Below, piece by piece: positions 1 to 11,875 of a stretch of DNA of 64,000 nucleotides. The notes beneath the pieces were generated by a model. That model did no database searches, was not told where the DNA came from, and saw only the letters and a list, made by a program, of their open reading frames with translations. Positions within the stretch are counted from its first letter, which is position 1; the number at the start of each line of letters is the position of its first letter. This stretch comes from Meandrina meandrites (Eukaryota > Cnidaria > Anthozoa > Scleractinia > Meandrinidae). The position numbers were made by a program, and so were the translations under genes. The stretch spans positions 18,757,472 through 18,821,471 of the forward strand of contig OY855914.1 in the NCBI GenBank assembly GCA_963693305.1, in the 5' to 3' direction.

Positions 1-1225
1 CGTCTTCTAGATTAAAGGAGAACAAAGCTCTTCATTGCAGCTGCATGACTAAGACTCTGTTGGTCTGACAGTTTAAATTAATTTCCTAACGAACTTTTAT
101 TTGCGTCTTTCAAAAGAATTCATTTCCGGTACAACGTATATCGGTTTTGCGGTTGGTTGGGTTGACAATGCCATTTATTTCTGCTGATGGTTCAATTAGC
201 TCTGTAATGTAACAGATAGATTTTCAGTTCGATGTTTAACTGAAGGCGTCAAAAAGCGAAAACACATTGCTTTGGATCAACACTAGATGATAGCTGTGCG
301 TGGTTTAATTCTGTCATTTAAAAAGAACATAAATAACTTAATAAAATTGTCACGATGAGCACTTTCAAGGCATTTGAATGAGCTTGGAGAATGCTTTGGG
401 CGTTTTTGTTATATTCATTTAAAACTGAATGGGTTTGGTTAACACACACTTTTCATTTCAAATGCGAGAAGTATGGGAAAGAAGCTCTTGTGTACAATTT
501 TGCTCCTTTTTACGATACTTGTACTCCACAGGTTTCGTTGTGAAGGGGGGCTCTTGAAATTGTGGCAGGCTTGTGAGGGAGAAGAGGATAGGTGGGACAT
601 CAACCTTAACATCAAAATATGTTCTATAACATAAGAAAAAGTTTTTAGACAACTCAAAAATTTTCCTAATTTTAAAAAACCAGTACACGTGTAATTGCTT
701 TAAAATCTTATCGAATCTTACATTCTACTAACACATCATACAGTGCTTAATAAAAGAAAGTTTTAAACATAAATTGAACACCCAATTACAATATTTTAAC
801 ACCTACTTGCCCTAGTCAGGGTTTTCTGATTTTAGACAATACCTACAATTTTGTGACGGGAGTTTGTATTAGAAAGTACCTGAAACTTTGTAACGGTCTC
901 TCCATTGTTTATTTATCACCTCAGGCAGCATGTGATTAGCATTTCTATTTATGTATTTGAAAGCTAGCTCTATATATAGTAATATATTCACTACAAACTG
1001 AAGATACGTCATGCCGAAAAATGCCAATAAGATGGGTCGTATTTTTAACTTCACTAGCAATATATATAAGCTTTCTGGTTTTCCGTAAACAATGTAGCAT
1101 GTAGTAGTTGATGCCGCTTTTCTAGAGAGCTCTGCTCTGGTCGAGGGTGGCTTTCAGTTGCTGCAAAATAATTTTTAAAATAATACATGACATCCTCTCG
1201 GAATAAAGTATAGTCCATGTTATAG

Positions 1226-2162
1226 TCAACTCGATGAATAACAAAGATTCCTGATTGTGTCCTTCACTGCTTGTCTTACTTCTCTTATCTTCCAGCAGTA
1301 CAAAAATGGATTCAGAGATGAGTTAAAGAAAAGCAGTGATAATGTTATAGACAAAGCGAGTTCAGTAGATGGATTACCGACTCCAGTGATAGCTGGTATA
1401 CCTGTTGCTATGCTGAATGGAAGATAACAAGCCAGTAATGACATTTGTATCCAAAGGGAACTGGACACTGTCCTTTTGTATCACATCAAATTTAGTGAAA
1501 CTCCTCCTTCTTTAATTAGGTTGGGCTTGGAAAACATGGTCTTGTACTTGAGTTTGATGCTGTCGCAATCTGAGGTAGATCTTCGTGTAACATAAGGTTG
1601 TGGTCACTATGCATAATATCACTAGTATGCAGATGATCACACTGCCAATACGAGCGTTGTAAACGAATATTATTGCACAGGCTGTGGAAGAAAACCAAAA
1701 TACAATGACAACAACCCACACTCTTCTCAAAGTTACCACCTGCCATTATCTTAGCCTTAACAACAGGGCGAGAAGTCTGTCCACACTTATTGCAGTCAGT
1801 GTCAACAAAGATAAAATTGCACCTATGAAAATTGCACCTGTGAAAAAAGTAAGTACGTTAACATAGAAACAAAGATTGGAGTGTTTTGGTAACATTAAAG
1901 CGGTTGCGTAAAGCGGCTGCGAAATGAGACCAACACATAGATCAGTGCTTGCAAGGCAACCTAACAGAAGTTTCGATGGCGGATGAAGGGACGACACCTT
2001 TCGAAGAGCAACAATGATCAGAACATTTCCCAGAAATGCCGTGATGGAAAGAGGAATGTTTACTACTGAAATAGTAATCCTTCTCTGTGCTTCGTAATAA
2101 ATTGACATGCAATACATTTGTTGAATTGTAGTGTGGTTTCCATCTTCGCTGTAGTTCACCAT
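1226..2162 (-). pseudogene. Rhodopsin-class GPCR pseudogene (copy 1)
   Basis: This is a class A seven-transmembrane receptor gene, broken in at least two places. The segment 2162 to 1749 encodes the N-terminus and TM1-TM3, with the TM1 motif GNVLI, LASTD in TM2 and a DRLLAL sequence in place of DRY. A TAA codon at 1746-1748 replaces the tyrosine codon seen in the intact copies. The frame then stays open through TM4-TM5 to about 1512. A net insertion of about 4 bases near 1505-1515 shifts the frame, and 1468 to 1226 encodes TM6-TM7 with NPFLYCW and the C-terminal tail. The ligand is unknown. The closest relatives are the intact copies at 6816-7733 and 38867-39784. No single reading frame can give a full receptor. 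Confidence 0.85.
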
Positions 2163-3200
2163 TTCTTTCTCGATAATGATTATTGTCTAACAAGTCGTGA
2201 CAAGAATTTGATGTTCCTTTGGTGCTATTAAAATTCTCTGTCCAACGAGTGCATGTCCTTTCACTTATCTCATCTATGGATTCATCGTGTTGTTCGACCA
2301 GCGTATATCAGATGTATTTCCTGAAAATAAAGAAAGCAAACTTTTAGAGCAAATACAGAATCGAATCTTATTCTTGCCCGAACAGCAACGTTAATTCTTG
2401 GAAACATCGTTTAATTTTAGCTACAAACAAGATAGAGAGGAGCAAGAAGTGAGTTTCATCTGTCGAGTTTTGGCAGTCACAACAAATGACACAATACATG
2501 CGTTCGCGTGCTACTATTTTCCGAGTATTACAGCAACCCTTAAATGATCGAAAAATGCTGCCTAGCCATTCGCTAACAGAATCTATGCTACCGTCTATTG
2601 TCAGATGATGTAACTTGTTAGATGAGTAGTGTTGAAAATTGTGTCATTCTACCACGTGGACCATAAGATGGACTTTTTTCCACAATTTTAAACAACTTGT
2701 TCTTATATCGTTTGGATCTCTTACTTTACTATTTAAATAACAGTGACTTTGTTAAGTGAGAGAGAAATTACAGCGGAAGTCACAAGATTTTAATTAAAGT
2801 ACGTTTCAAGAAATGCTATTTTCGTGCATGTAACTAGTATTTATAGTAATGTACGAGACCGAATGTTATATAACCTAATTTATTTTTACGTCCTAATCCT
2901 GAAGTCGTCGACCAAGTTGAGTTCCAGTTACGAGGAAATTGATTTCGCAGCGGAGGATGGTAAAAGACTACTGCTCCTACCGGAAAACTCTACCACAATA
3001 AAGCCGAATTAGATCAAATAAAAATACAAAGTGAATTGAAACTATGGGAGTATCTCCAAATTACAACAAGTCAGATTTTTCTCCTTCTACAAGGATTAAA
3101 ATCTTGGGCCAAATTTGAACTTTCTTTGGTTACTCTGCCTCGTTAGAAAAAAAAAAACATGTCCTGTGCAAGCTAGGTTCCAATTTTGTATAAGTTTATC

Positions 3201-3772
3201 TTAACCCTTTTCATACCGGGCTTTTTTGGATCTTTTCAGGCCGGGGGGGGGATCCCCCCCCGTAACTTCCAGAATATTTAAGCAATCGCAATAAAACTTA
3301 CAGGATATATAGTATGTCCAAAAATCTATCTTTATGTCACGTGCGGTGATGACGTCACATCACGTGAAAATTACATCATGATGTCAAAACAGCCGCCATC
3401 TTCGATCCACCATCTTGGATTTCAAAATTTTTCCAAAACATCAGAAAACCACCCAAAATTACAGAAAAATATTCAAAATCTATAAAACAGTGCGAAAAAA
3501 AAAACTAAAAGAGGTGAAAATAGTTGAATTAAAGTTAATTTTTATCAATGAAAACACAAAAATTGCAAATTTGGAAAAACATGTCTGTCAAAATGACGTT
3601 GCCATGGTAACGTCAAGTTCCAGACACAACAACCTATCCCACCAAGTTATTCCCAGATAAATTTTAGAAAAACTCGTAAAGTTTGGCAGCGTTTGGTTGA
3701 ATCTTGAAAAAGTTATAAACGTTCAAAGTCAGCGCGGGCACTTCCCCACCCCCCCGGTCTGGACAGGGTTAA
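3201..3772. mobile_element. Non-autonomous piggyBac-like MITE
   Basis: The segment is bounded by TTAA on both sides, the target duplication typical of piggyBac elements. It has imperfect inverted ends that begin CCCT and share an ACCGGG block. The related host intron at about 40847-40870 has a single TTAA at the same place, so it is the empty site. The interior is about 570 bp long, with G and C runs and a short plus-strand ORF (3415-3660) of no recognisable content. There is no transposase. Confidence 0.8.
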
Positions 3773-4061
3773 GTGATGTTTTTTTTTTCGCTTTTTATTT
3801 GTGTCATTAAGCCTCCACAATTTGTGTTATCAGCGCTTGCTGAATTTTGATTGGCTGAGACAGAGGGCATTTTTTTCTTAATTTTAGTAATTGCCCCGGG
3901 CAAAATTACTTGATCCTGATTGGACGAGCAGAAAAAATACTCGTTTCTAATTGGCTGAGCGCGCTGCACTTGGTTGGCTTCTTGACGGCGGAATTTTGAA
4001 CCGAATTTTCAAACACAGCGCTCGCTTGTACGTCGCTTCGAAATTTGACTTCAGTTTCCCG

Positions 4062-4211
4062 TTATTTGATGAAAAAGGAATGGAAACCGGACGATAGCTT
4101 GAAACGAAATGCCGAAAGCTGAATCTCAGGAAACGGAAGATTATTTTCATTGAAAACTCGAAAACTTGCATCAGCCAGACGCTTGGCGAGCTTGCGACGA
4201 AATTCATTCAT
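4062..4211 (-). CDS. Possible small ORF (49 residues), function unknown
   Basis: The ATG at 4211-4209 lies in an optimal Kozak context (gccgccATGa) and opens a frame of 49 codons ending in TAA at 4062-4064. The predicted peptide is basic at the N-terminus and has no signal peptide or known domain. CCAAT-type boxes lie downstream of it on this strand, which does not fit a simple promoter for this frame. It could be a first-exon fragment carried in the surrounding insertion. Support is limited to the start context. Confidence 0.2.
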   Translation of the reverse strand: MNEFRRKLAKRLADASFRVFNENNLPFPEIQLSAFRFKLSSGFHSFFIK

Positions 4212-4704
4212 GGCGGCCAACTAACTTTTTCGCCTCTGACTTCTGTCAAATGCGGCTTCATCACATGCAACCTGGAGTAAAGATCACAGAGTTTGTTCAG
4301 AGAAGGAAGATGGTCAAATTATCTCTGCAAGTTTGTTAGGACTCGTGCATGTGGTCTGCTGTTATCGATGTCTAAGGATTAACATGTCAAGCAGCTCGCA
4401 GCAGAAAGCTTCAAAACTTGCAAACAGGTGAATAAAATTATGTTTTACTTTGCTCATTGACTGTACGCTTTTTATATATTTTTTTCACGACTTACATTTA
4501 GATTTAAGCTTACATAAATGCCGACGTTATCCTGTTCTGAATGTAAGGGTTTGCTCAATCTTGCCGTTCTTTTAAATGTGATTTTATGAAGGTAACTTGT
4601 GTTTTCGTTAGTTTTCGTTCCGCCGCAGACTTAAGCTTGGCGCCTTCAAGGTCTTCCGAAAATTTTGCCTTCTATGACATTAACAAGTAATCACATGTTT
4701 TCTC

Positions 4705-4785
4705 GTAAAATTAAGTATTAATATCACTTGTGTTTTCAGAAATTGCTGAAATTGCCCTCGTCGCTGCACGACTCGAGCAGTTTCA

Positions 4786-4827
<42 letters not shown>
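4705..4827. repeat. 123-bp near-perfect palindrome
   Basis: The left arm (gtaaaattaagtattaatat...) and right arm (...atattaatccttaattttac) are reverse complements over about 50 bp, around a short GC-rich centre near 4765. This is a foldback or MITE-like structure able to form a long hairpin. It lies inside the larger insertion at 3833-4836. Confidence 0.75.
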
Positions 4828-4830
<3 letters not shown>

Positions 4831-6475
4831 GCCCCATGCGATTAACTATACAAATGATGAAGGCTTAATGCAATGCATGTCAGAAAAAGTTCTCATAACT
4901 TTTGATTAGTGTCGTTAAGTGCTACAATTTACGTTACAAGTAATTGCCAAATTAAGGCTCAGTTGAGACCAATGCTTAAAACGGGCTTCTGATAAAACTG
5001 TTTACTTTTGACTTAATCGACAAACGAAATGTCTAGCGCTTTAGCTAAGAAAAAATGGCCGCTTAAACTTTGGTCTTAGGCTACTGCAAGTATTAACGCA
5101 ATTGTCTATCCTGATCATGGACTGTTTTTCTTCCAGCTATTTTGTAAGCTTCGATAACTAACAAACAAAGGACTCGCGTTTCAAGCTTGTTGCATAATTT
5201 TGCTATTATTGTGAAGTTCAAAGTCACAATTTTTAACACGAGGAACAATCTTAGATCCCAAGCGAAATAGTGAGATGGTGTAAGTAGTCCAAAGACTAAA
5301 GTACAGAAATCTAGATAACAAAACACTGATGTTATTTGAGAACACTGAGATCTAAGCAGCACTGCATTTGTATCGAACAGCACATTTCAAGCAGGAACAA
5401 AAATACTTACCTGTTCTATATAATCATTGAAAATTTTCAAGTAATTATCCTTAATATAACGTTATCGATTTTAACTCAGCGATCTACGAATTAAAGCCGT
5501 GTCACCAAATACGTCTTCTAGATGAAAGGAGAACAAAATAGAGATTTATCACAGCTGCAAGACTCCGTTGGTCTGACAGTTTTAATTAATTTTGTTACAA
5601 GGTTTTGTTTGCGTGTTTCAATAGAATTCATGTCAGATTCAACGTATATCAGTTCTGTGGTAGGTCGGGTCGACAATGCATTTATTTCTGCTGATTGTTC
5701 AATTAGCCCTGTAATGTAACAGATAGATTTTCAGTTTGATGTCTAACTCAAGGTGTCAAAAAGCAAAAAAAAATATTGCTCCGGATCAAGGGAGGAAGCT
5801 TGCTGTGCGTGGTTTAATAAGTTCGTTTAAAAAAAATACAAAAGGATTGCCACGATGAACACTCTCATGTCACTTGAATGAGCTTGGAGAATGCTTTACA
5901 ATTTTATGTTTTTTTTTTTGTTATATTCATGTAAAATTTAATGGGCTTGGTTAACACACACTTTTTATCTCAAATGGAAGAAGAAGGGAAACGAAGCTCT
6001 TGTGTAAAAGGAATCGACAGTCCGGAGCGTTCTTGAAAAATCCGTTTCGTCACCGCAGTATTGCATATTTGATTAGTTTCCTACCAAGTTGTTTTTTAGT
6101 GTTTAATAGGACTCAGTTCAAGTACAGAAACGATATCATTATTATCAAATTTTGCTTGCCTTCACAATATTTGTACCCCACAAGACTGCTTTAACATGCT
6201 CCGTGTTCCTCCTGAACGCGCGAATGTTTCCAAAAGATGTGAAAAGTCAGTATTTCTAAAAAAAGAAAACTTGGATAATAAATCTTTTCACATACATTTT
6301 ATTTTGCAGTGCCGCTGTACAATTCAGCTCACCAAAATACTGCAAGACGCATAAAATTTACTGCTGTACTGCACACTTCTAATGTAGTTAATGTATTTCT
6401 ATTTTTACATTATCATTTCATGGCATACATGTAAACTAGCTATAAAGCTAAGCGTGCTTACCATGTTAAATTAAG

Positions 6476-6506
6476 GATTGATTGATTGATTAATTGATTG
6501 ATTGAT
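6476..6506. repeat. (GATT)n microsatellite
   Basis: Short run of the tetranucleotide attg with one interruption. The paralogous position at 37746-37801 holds a longer version mixed with GATC, so the array has expanded or shrunk since duplication. Confidence 0.8.
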
Positions 6507-6815
6507 AGTAAAATGTCTAATGAAATATATTTACTAGCTCGATAAGGATGAGAAATGATAAAACCAGTAAGCAATACATAACCATGCGACATTTAACAGC
6601 TACACCATTTGCATGGGCTGATGGTGATAACAAGCTTTTATATACAATCTTCGTTCACTGTCCAAAATCCACGCGTGCAGTTGCCCCATCTTCTAGTGTG
6701 TTTAGCATAAAGGACAATCTCTACGTTAGACGCGAGAGTTACCTTGTTATTAAACAAATTTTTGACCAATAACTGTCATGACATGTTTTCATTATTGAAC
6801 GCTCTCGGAGAATCT

Positions 6816-7733
6816 TTAACAACAAAACTGCCTTATGGTGTCCTTCACTGCTTGTCTTACATCCCTCATCTTCCAGCAGTACAAAAATGGATTGAGAGAT
6901 GAGTTAAAGAAAAGCAGTGATAATGTTATGGACAAAGCGAGGGAAGTAGATGGATTACCGACTCCAGTGGTCGCTGGTATACCTGTTGCTATGCTGTATG
7001 GAAGATAACAAGCAAGTAATGTCATTTGTATCCAAAGGGAACTGGACACTGTTTTTTTGTATCGTGTTAAATTTACTGAAATTCCTCCTTCGTTAGGTTG
7101 GGCTTGGGAAACATGGTCTTGTACTTGAGTTTGATGCTGACGTAATCTGAGGTAGATCTTCGCATAACATAAGGTGGTGATCACTATGCATAATATTACT
7201 GCTATGCAAACGATGCCTCTACCAATACGAGTGTTGTAAAAGAAGATCATTGCACTGGCTGTAGAGGAAAACCAAAATGCAACAACAGAAACCCACACTC
7301 TCCTCAAAGTTACCACCTGTCTGTATCTTAGCCCCAACAACAGGGCGAGAAGTCTGTCGACGCTTATTGCAGTCAGTGTCAACAAAGATACTCCACCAAA
7401 GATTGGAGTTGCGAAATTAAAAAGTATTTTAACATAGAAACAAATACTGGAATGCTTTGGTATCATTAAAGCCGTTACATAAAGCGGCTGTGAAATGAAA
7501 CCAACACAGAGATCAGTGCTCGCAAGGCAGCCTAACAGAAGTTTGGATGGTGGATGAAGGGACAAGACCTTTTGAAGAGCAACAATGATTAGAACATTGC
7601 CCAAAAGTGCGGTGATGAAAAGAGGAATGTTAACTGCGGAAATAGTAATTCTTTTGTTTGGTTCATAATAAAATGGCAAGCAATACAAATATTGAATTGT
7701 GGTGTGGTTTCCATCTTCGTTATAGTTCAACAT
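6816..7733 (-). CDS. Rhodopsin-class G protein-coupled receptor (intact copy 2)
   Basis: An intact 305-residue, single-exon class A receptor of the plasma membrane. Seven hydrophobic segments are visible. TM1 carries GNVLI (Asn about residue 45) and TM2 carries LASTD. TM3 ends in SVDRLLAL instead of the usual DRY. TM6 has CYLP in place of CWxP, and TM7 has NPFLYCW, a form of NPxxY. An N-glycosylation site (NHT) lies in the short N-terminus, and the C-tail ends in a Cys pair that could be palmitoylated. The ATG at 7733-7731 is preceded by a predicted 5'-UTR acceptor at 7889/7890. The ligand cannot be told from sequence. Cnidarian genomes carry many such lineage-specific receptors. The chance that it is functional is good, since a paralog 31 kb away keeps the same length and motifs. 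Confidence 0.9.
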   Translation of the reverse strand: MLNYNEDGNHTTIQYLYCLPFYYEPNKRITISAVNIPLFITALLGNVLIIVALQKVLSLHPPSKLLLGCLASTDLCVGFISQPLYVTALMIPKHSSICFYVKILFNFATPIFGGVSLLTLTAISVDRLLALLLGLRYRQVVTLRRVWVSVVAFWFSSTASAMIFFYNTRIGRGIVCIAVILCIVITTLCYAKIYLRLRQHQTQVQDHVSQAQPNEGGISVNLTRYKKTVSSSLWIQMTLLACYLPYSIATGIPATTGVGNPSTSLALSITLSLLFFNSSLNPFLYCWKMRDVRQAVKDTIRQFCC

Positions 7734-7889
7734 TTCACGATTATTTCTCCATTACCGTTTAACTAGCCGTGACAAGAATTTAATGTTCATTTTGTGCTAT
7801 TAAAGTCCAACGAGTCCATGTCCTTTCACTAATCACATTTTTCTGTCAAGTCATCCTGTTGTTTGGCAAGCTTAGAGCAGATGCATTTC

Positions 7890-9653
7890 CTGGAGAAAGA
7901 GAAAGCAAATTTTCAGAGGAAAAAGATAAAAAAAAAAACACCCGAATAGCTAGCAAATGGTCTTACATAGACGGTTTTGCAAATGTGCGCGCTCAAGTGA
8001 CATTTTCTCTTTGTAGAAAGAGCATTGCATGCAGGGGACAGCAAAGTTAGTTCTTGGAAATATCGGTTCAATGTTTGCTACGAACAAGAGAGAGTTGAAC
8101 AACAAGTGAATTTTATCAGTCGACTTTTAGATTTCTGGACTCACAACAAAGAGCACAATACATGCATTCGCGCGCCACTATTTTCCCGAGCATTACAGCA
8201 ACCCTTAAATGCTCTAAAAATGTTTCTTAACCATTCGCTAACAGAACCTATGTTACTATGATTTAACTTAGATTAGAACAGTGTTCAAAATTGTGTCATT
8301 CTCGATTGTTGACTACCACGTGGACCGTAAGATAGACTTTCTTCTACAATTTTAAACAATTCGTCCTCTTATCGTTTGGAAGCTTCTGCTTTACTATTTC
8401 AATAACAGCGACTTTCTTAAGGGAGAGAAGAATGACAGCGGAAGTTACAAGATTTCAATTAAAGTACGTTTCAAAAAATGTTATTCTCATGCAACTAGTA
8501 GATATATTAATGTACGAGATTGAATATTATATTACCTACAATCTTTTTCATCCTAATCCTGAACTCGATGACCAAGGTGAGATCCAACTACGAGGAGCTT
8601 GATTTCACAGCAGAGGAATAGCCCAATTTGATCAAATACAAAGTAAATTGAAATATGGAATAACTCCAAAATTACAACACCGTCAGATTTTTCTTCTTCT
8701 ACAAGAATTACAATTATTGGCCAAATTTGAACTTTCTAAAGTTATTTGGTAAGGGAGATGGAAATGACGGCGGATGTTACAAGGTTGTAATTTTAAAAAG
8801 CACGAGACTTAAATTTCAAATTCTGTATTAGTCTCACTTAATTTTTTTTCCGCTTTTCATTTGTGTTTGTTAAGCCTCTGCAATTTGTGCAATGCATTTT
8901 GGAAAAAAAGGTTCTCATAATTAAAATAGATGCAAAAGCAGCTGTATATAAACCTAACTCGGACGGAAGCCCTTGTGCTTGCTAATTTTCAATTGTTTTT
9001 TATCGGTTTCACTTAAGTAATATTTATTTTCACTTTTCTTTTATCTTATTAGGCCTCAGCAATTTACGTTTAAAACGATCAAGGTGTAATGCGAAGCATT
9101 TCGGAAAGGGTACTGACAACTAAAATAATCATGCAGAAAGAACTGTGAATAAACGTAACTCGGACGGAAGCTTTTGTGCAGTTAACAAAACAAAAAATCG
9201 TTTCCATTTGGATATTTTTATCTTACATTAAGGTTCAGCTGATACTAAAGCTTAAAACGGGCTTCTGATAAAACTGTTTAAGTTTAACTTAATCGAGAAA
9301 CGAAAAGTCCAAAACTTAGGTCTTAGCCTACTGCAGATATTAACATAATTGTCTTTCCTGATCACGGACTGTTTTTCTTCCAGCTATTTTGCAAGCATCG
9401 ATAAATTGTTAACGTACAAAGAGCTCGCGTTTTTAGCTTGTTGCAAAATTTTGCTATTCATGTGAAGTTCAAAGTCACAATCGAGGAACAATCTTAGATC
9501 CCAAGCGAAATAGTGAGATGGTGTAAGTAGCCTAACGACTAAAGTAGAGAAATATAGATAAAAAAACACTCATGTCATTTGAGAACACTAAGATTACAGC
9601 AGTACTGCTTTTCTATCGACCAACACATTTCAAGCAGGAATAAAAACACTTAC
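7890..9653 (-). other. Predicted 5'-UTR intron of GPCR copy 2
   Basis: A GTAAGT donor (plus-strand ACTTAC at 9648-9653) and a pyrimidine-rich acceptor (...tttctctttctccAG, boundary at 7889/7890) enclose 1.76 kb. The sites match those of copy 1. This intron lacks the MITE and the 1-kb insertion of unit A and so serves as a reference for them. Confidence 0.5.
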
Positions 9654-10049
9654 CAGTCCTGTATCCTTAATATTAATAATAAAAGATCGATTTTAAGTTA
9701 ACGACCTGCGAAAAGTCACACTGTCCCCAAATTAAATTATAGCTCTGAATCCAAGTCAGAAGCTTGCTGTGTATGGTTTAATAAGGCCACGATGAATACC
9801 CCACGCGGCTACTCAATTGATGTAATTGGTATGGATATGTAAAATTGAATGAACTTTGGTTGTTTGTAAACAGAAAAAATACGTTTTCCAAGATGTAAGG
9901 TGTAAGGTGTACAAATTAGCTGTTCATAAAGGCCGCATTACTAAAACTCCGTTGGTTTGACAGTTTTAATTAATTTCCTAACAAGCTTCTATTTCCGTGT
10001 TTCAATAGAATTCATAAAATTGGATGGAATTTGCTTGTTTTTAAATAGA

Positions 10050-10697
10050 TGAGAAATGCGTCTTCCAAATGCGAGGAAAACAAAATAGCTCTTCATCACA
10101 GCTGCATAACTTAGACTCCGTTGGTCTGAGGGTTAAATTTATTTCCTAACACGTTTTTTTGCGTGTTTCAATAGCAATTATTTCAGATACAACGTATATC
10201 AGTTCTGTGCTATATTTGGTTGACAATGCCATTTATATCTGCTGATGTTATTTGAGAACACTACGACTTGATTTGCATCGACCAACACATTTCAAGCAGG
10301 AACAGAAATACTTACCAGTCCTATATAATCATTGTCAAGCCAGTATAATGAATAATTACTTGTCCCACATCTTTTTAAACGCTTATATCTCGACTGTTTT
10401 AGGTACAATTAAACTGAAATCCAGAGACATAAAAGAATGCTGGAAGTTTACGAATGTCGTTTTTGATTTGGTAGTTTGCGCTTTACGTCGACGCTAGAGC
10501 GCCATTAGCACGAAATTGCGAAACCATCATTGTGTGTCCAAGTTTGCGGATCGAGTAGAAGACAGCACTCTGTGATTTTATCAAAAACAGATGAGTCACG
10601 ACCTCTAGTATGTCATAACAGAGACGGATTTTTAAATTTAAACTTCGCCAGGGAGTAAATAAATGTGCAAATTTGAATTTAACGCCTTCTATTTTTT
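10050..10697. repeat. Partial GPCR duplication unit C without receptor
   Basis: The sequence from 10050 repeats the start of units A and B (cgtcttcc...ggaaaacaaaatagctcttcatcac). A first-exon donor block (aatacttaccagtcctatataatcattg) follows at about 10306. No GPCR coding sequence follows. Around 10500 the similarity to the unit ends. Confidence 0.5.
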
Positions 10698-11365
10698 TTA
10701 AGGTGGCTGGCTACCGTTTCCAACACTTTCCAAGACTTAGATTTCGATGGGTCATTATAACCACTCTTTATCAGTTGATGCTACAATCATGGTGTCAAAC
10801 AAAAGATTAGTGATTGGTGAACACGTTGTTGTCTTTTTCATTATACAATATGTTACCATAGCAACACTACAACCTGTTAAAAACACCCTTAATTTTAGCT
10901 TTAAGTGCTTCTAACTCAAAAACGAGCCCGGTGACCCCCATTTTTTATTACGAAATTTTGATCAGCAAGACAAGATGCAACTTTTGGCAAAATTTTAAAA
11001 AAATCTGCACATGGTGTTCAGAGCCACCTTAAATTTTCGTAAATTTAAGGTGGCTCTGAACGCCATGTGCAGATTTTTTAAAAACTTTGCAGAAAGTTGC
11101 ATCTTGTACTGTTGATTACAATTCGATAATAAAAAATGGGGGTCACCGGACTTGTTTTCGAGTTATAAGCACTTAAAGCTAGAATTAAGGTTATACTGTT
11201 GCTATGGTAACTTGCAATGTCAAAAAAATTGCCATAACTTGTTTACCGGCCATTGGGCATCTGTTTGATACCATAATTATTGGGTCAACTGAAAAAGACT
11301 TTTGGCATTGATCCGTCAAAATTGAGGTGTTGAAAAATGCAGGAAACTGTTCTGAGCCACCTTAA
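10698..11365. mobile_element. Foldback element: two inverted copies of a TTAAGGTGGC repeat
   Basis: Both outer ends read TTAAGGTGGC or its complement (10698 and 11365). The centre, about 11022-11052, is a near-perfect palindrome (ccaccttaaattt-tcgt-aaatttaaggtgg). The two arms of about 330 bp share many blocks in inverted order, including the 'acccccattttttatta' segment that also occurs near 63515 and 63900. This fits two copies of one MITE inserted head to head, or a foldback transposon. There is no coding capacity. Confidence 0.7.
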
Positions 11366-11875
11366 GCGCTATTTTAGAATTCCGCTTCTACCATGACACA
11401 CTACAGTATCATATCCATGGCATACCTCTGTGTAATGCTAGCTCATAAAGTTCTAAATCCGCGATGAATTCTTGGACACAAAAGTCCAAACTTTGAGATT
11501 TCCGATTAAAACAATGCGTTTTCAAAAAGAACACGTTTACTTATGAATTTTAATGCAAAGGATTGTTATACAAATTTCAGTTCCAATTTCTCAAGATCAA
11601 GAGTTCCTACATTTTTCTTTGATATATAAATCATTGAAACAAGAATATCTATTTTCAGAGCCGATTTATTACATGTTACGTTTGAGTAAACATTTTACTC
11701 ACAAGATCCGTGCCACACGTGAACACTTCAAATCACGCGCCATATTTTAGCATAAATATTTTATTCAGTCATGAATGTTTGGTACACTTCTCGATGCCAG
11801 TCATTGCAATTCGTGCATACGCTTTAAATAAATGCATAATGATGAACCCGCGACCTTAATAAGGCCATTTTGAAA
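11366..11875. other. Non-coding interval
   Basis: About 500 bp with no gene, repeat boundary or RNA that I can recognise. A short plus-strand ORF at 11553-11750 has no known motif and a composition like its surroundings. Confidence 0.4.

Larger units (their letters stand above)
3833..4836. mobile_element. About 1-kb insertion with CCAAT-box cluster
   Basis: This block is absent from the equivalent intron position in the other units, where the sequence passes straight from the 'taagcctctgcaattt' landmark to 'gaaggcttaatgcaatgcat'. It contains four inverted CCAAT-type motifs (ATTGGCTGAG and variants) between 3848 and 3975, like a promoter. A short minus-strand ORF with a strong Kozak context and a long palindrome at its right side also lie in it. 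The family is unknown; a MITE or a retrocopied promoter are both possible. The edges are approximate. Confidence 0.45.
2321..5410 (-). other. Predicted 5'-UTR intron of GPCR copy 1
   Basis: On the minus strand a donor GTAAGT (plus-strand ACTTAC, 5405-5410) and a pyrimidine-rich acceptor ending in CAG (plus-strand CTG at 2321) bracket 3.1 kb. The same pair of sites occurs in the duplicate at 7890-9653, which makes a conserved 5'-UTR intron plausible. The first exon would lie above 5410. Splicing is predicted from sequence only. Confidence 0.5.
1..5511 (-). repeat. GPCR duplication unit A
   Basis: First of several diverged copies of a host segment. It holds a minus-strand GPCR exon, its 5'-UTR intron and a non-coding first exon. 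The opening bases (cgtcttctagat...ggagaacaaa) recur at 5512, which sets a unit length of about 5.5 kb. The shared landmarks are the block just upstream of each GPCR (for example 2200-2340, 7770-7920, 31850-32000, 39820-39970) and the intron block ending in an ACTTAC donor. Unit A is longer than unit B because its intron took in a TTAA-type MITE and a further insertion of about 1 kb. Outside these features I see no other coding sequence; short ORFs here have no recognisable content. Confidence 0.7.
5512..10049 (-). repeat. GPCR duplication unit B
   Basis: Second unit, with the intact GPCR at 6816-7733 and its predicted UTR intron. Positions 5512-5800 repeat 1-300, and 8040-9720 match 2400-5460 once the insertions in unit A are discounted. 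The part between 5900 and 6815 has a counterpart at 37440-38866 upstream of the second intact GPCR. I see no other gene in it. Confidence 0.7.
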
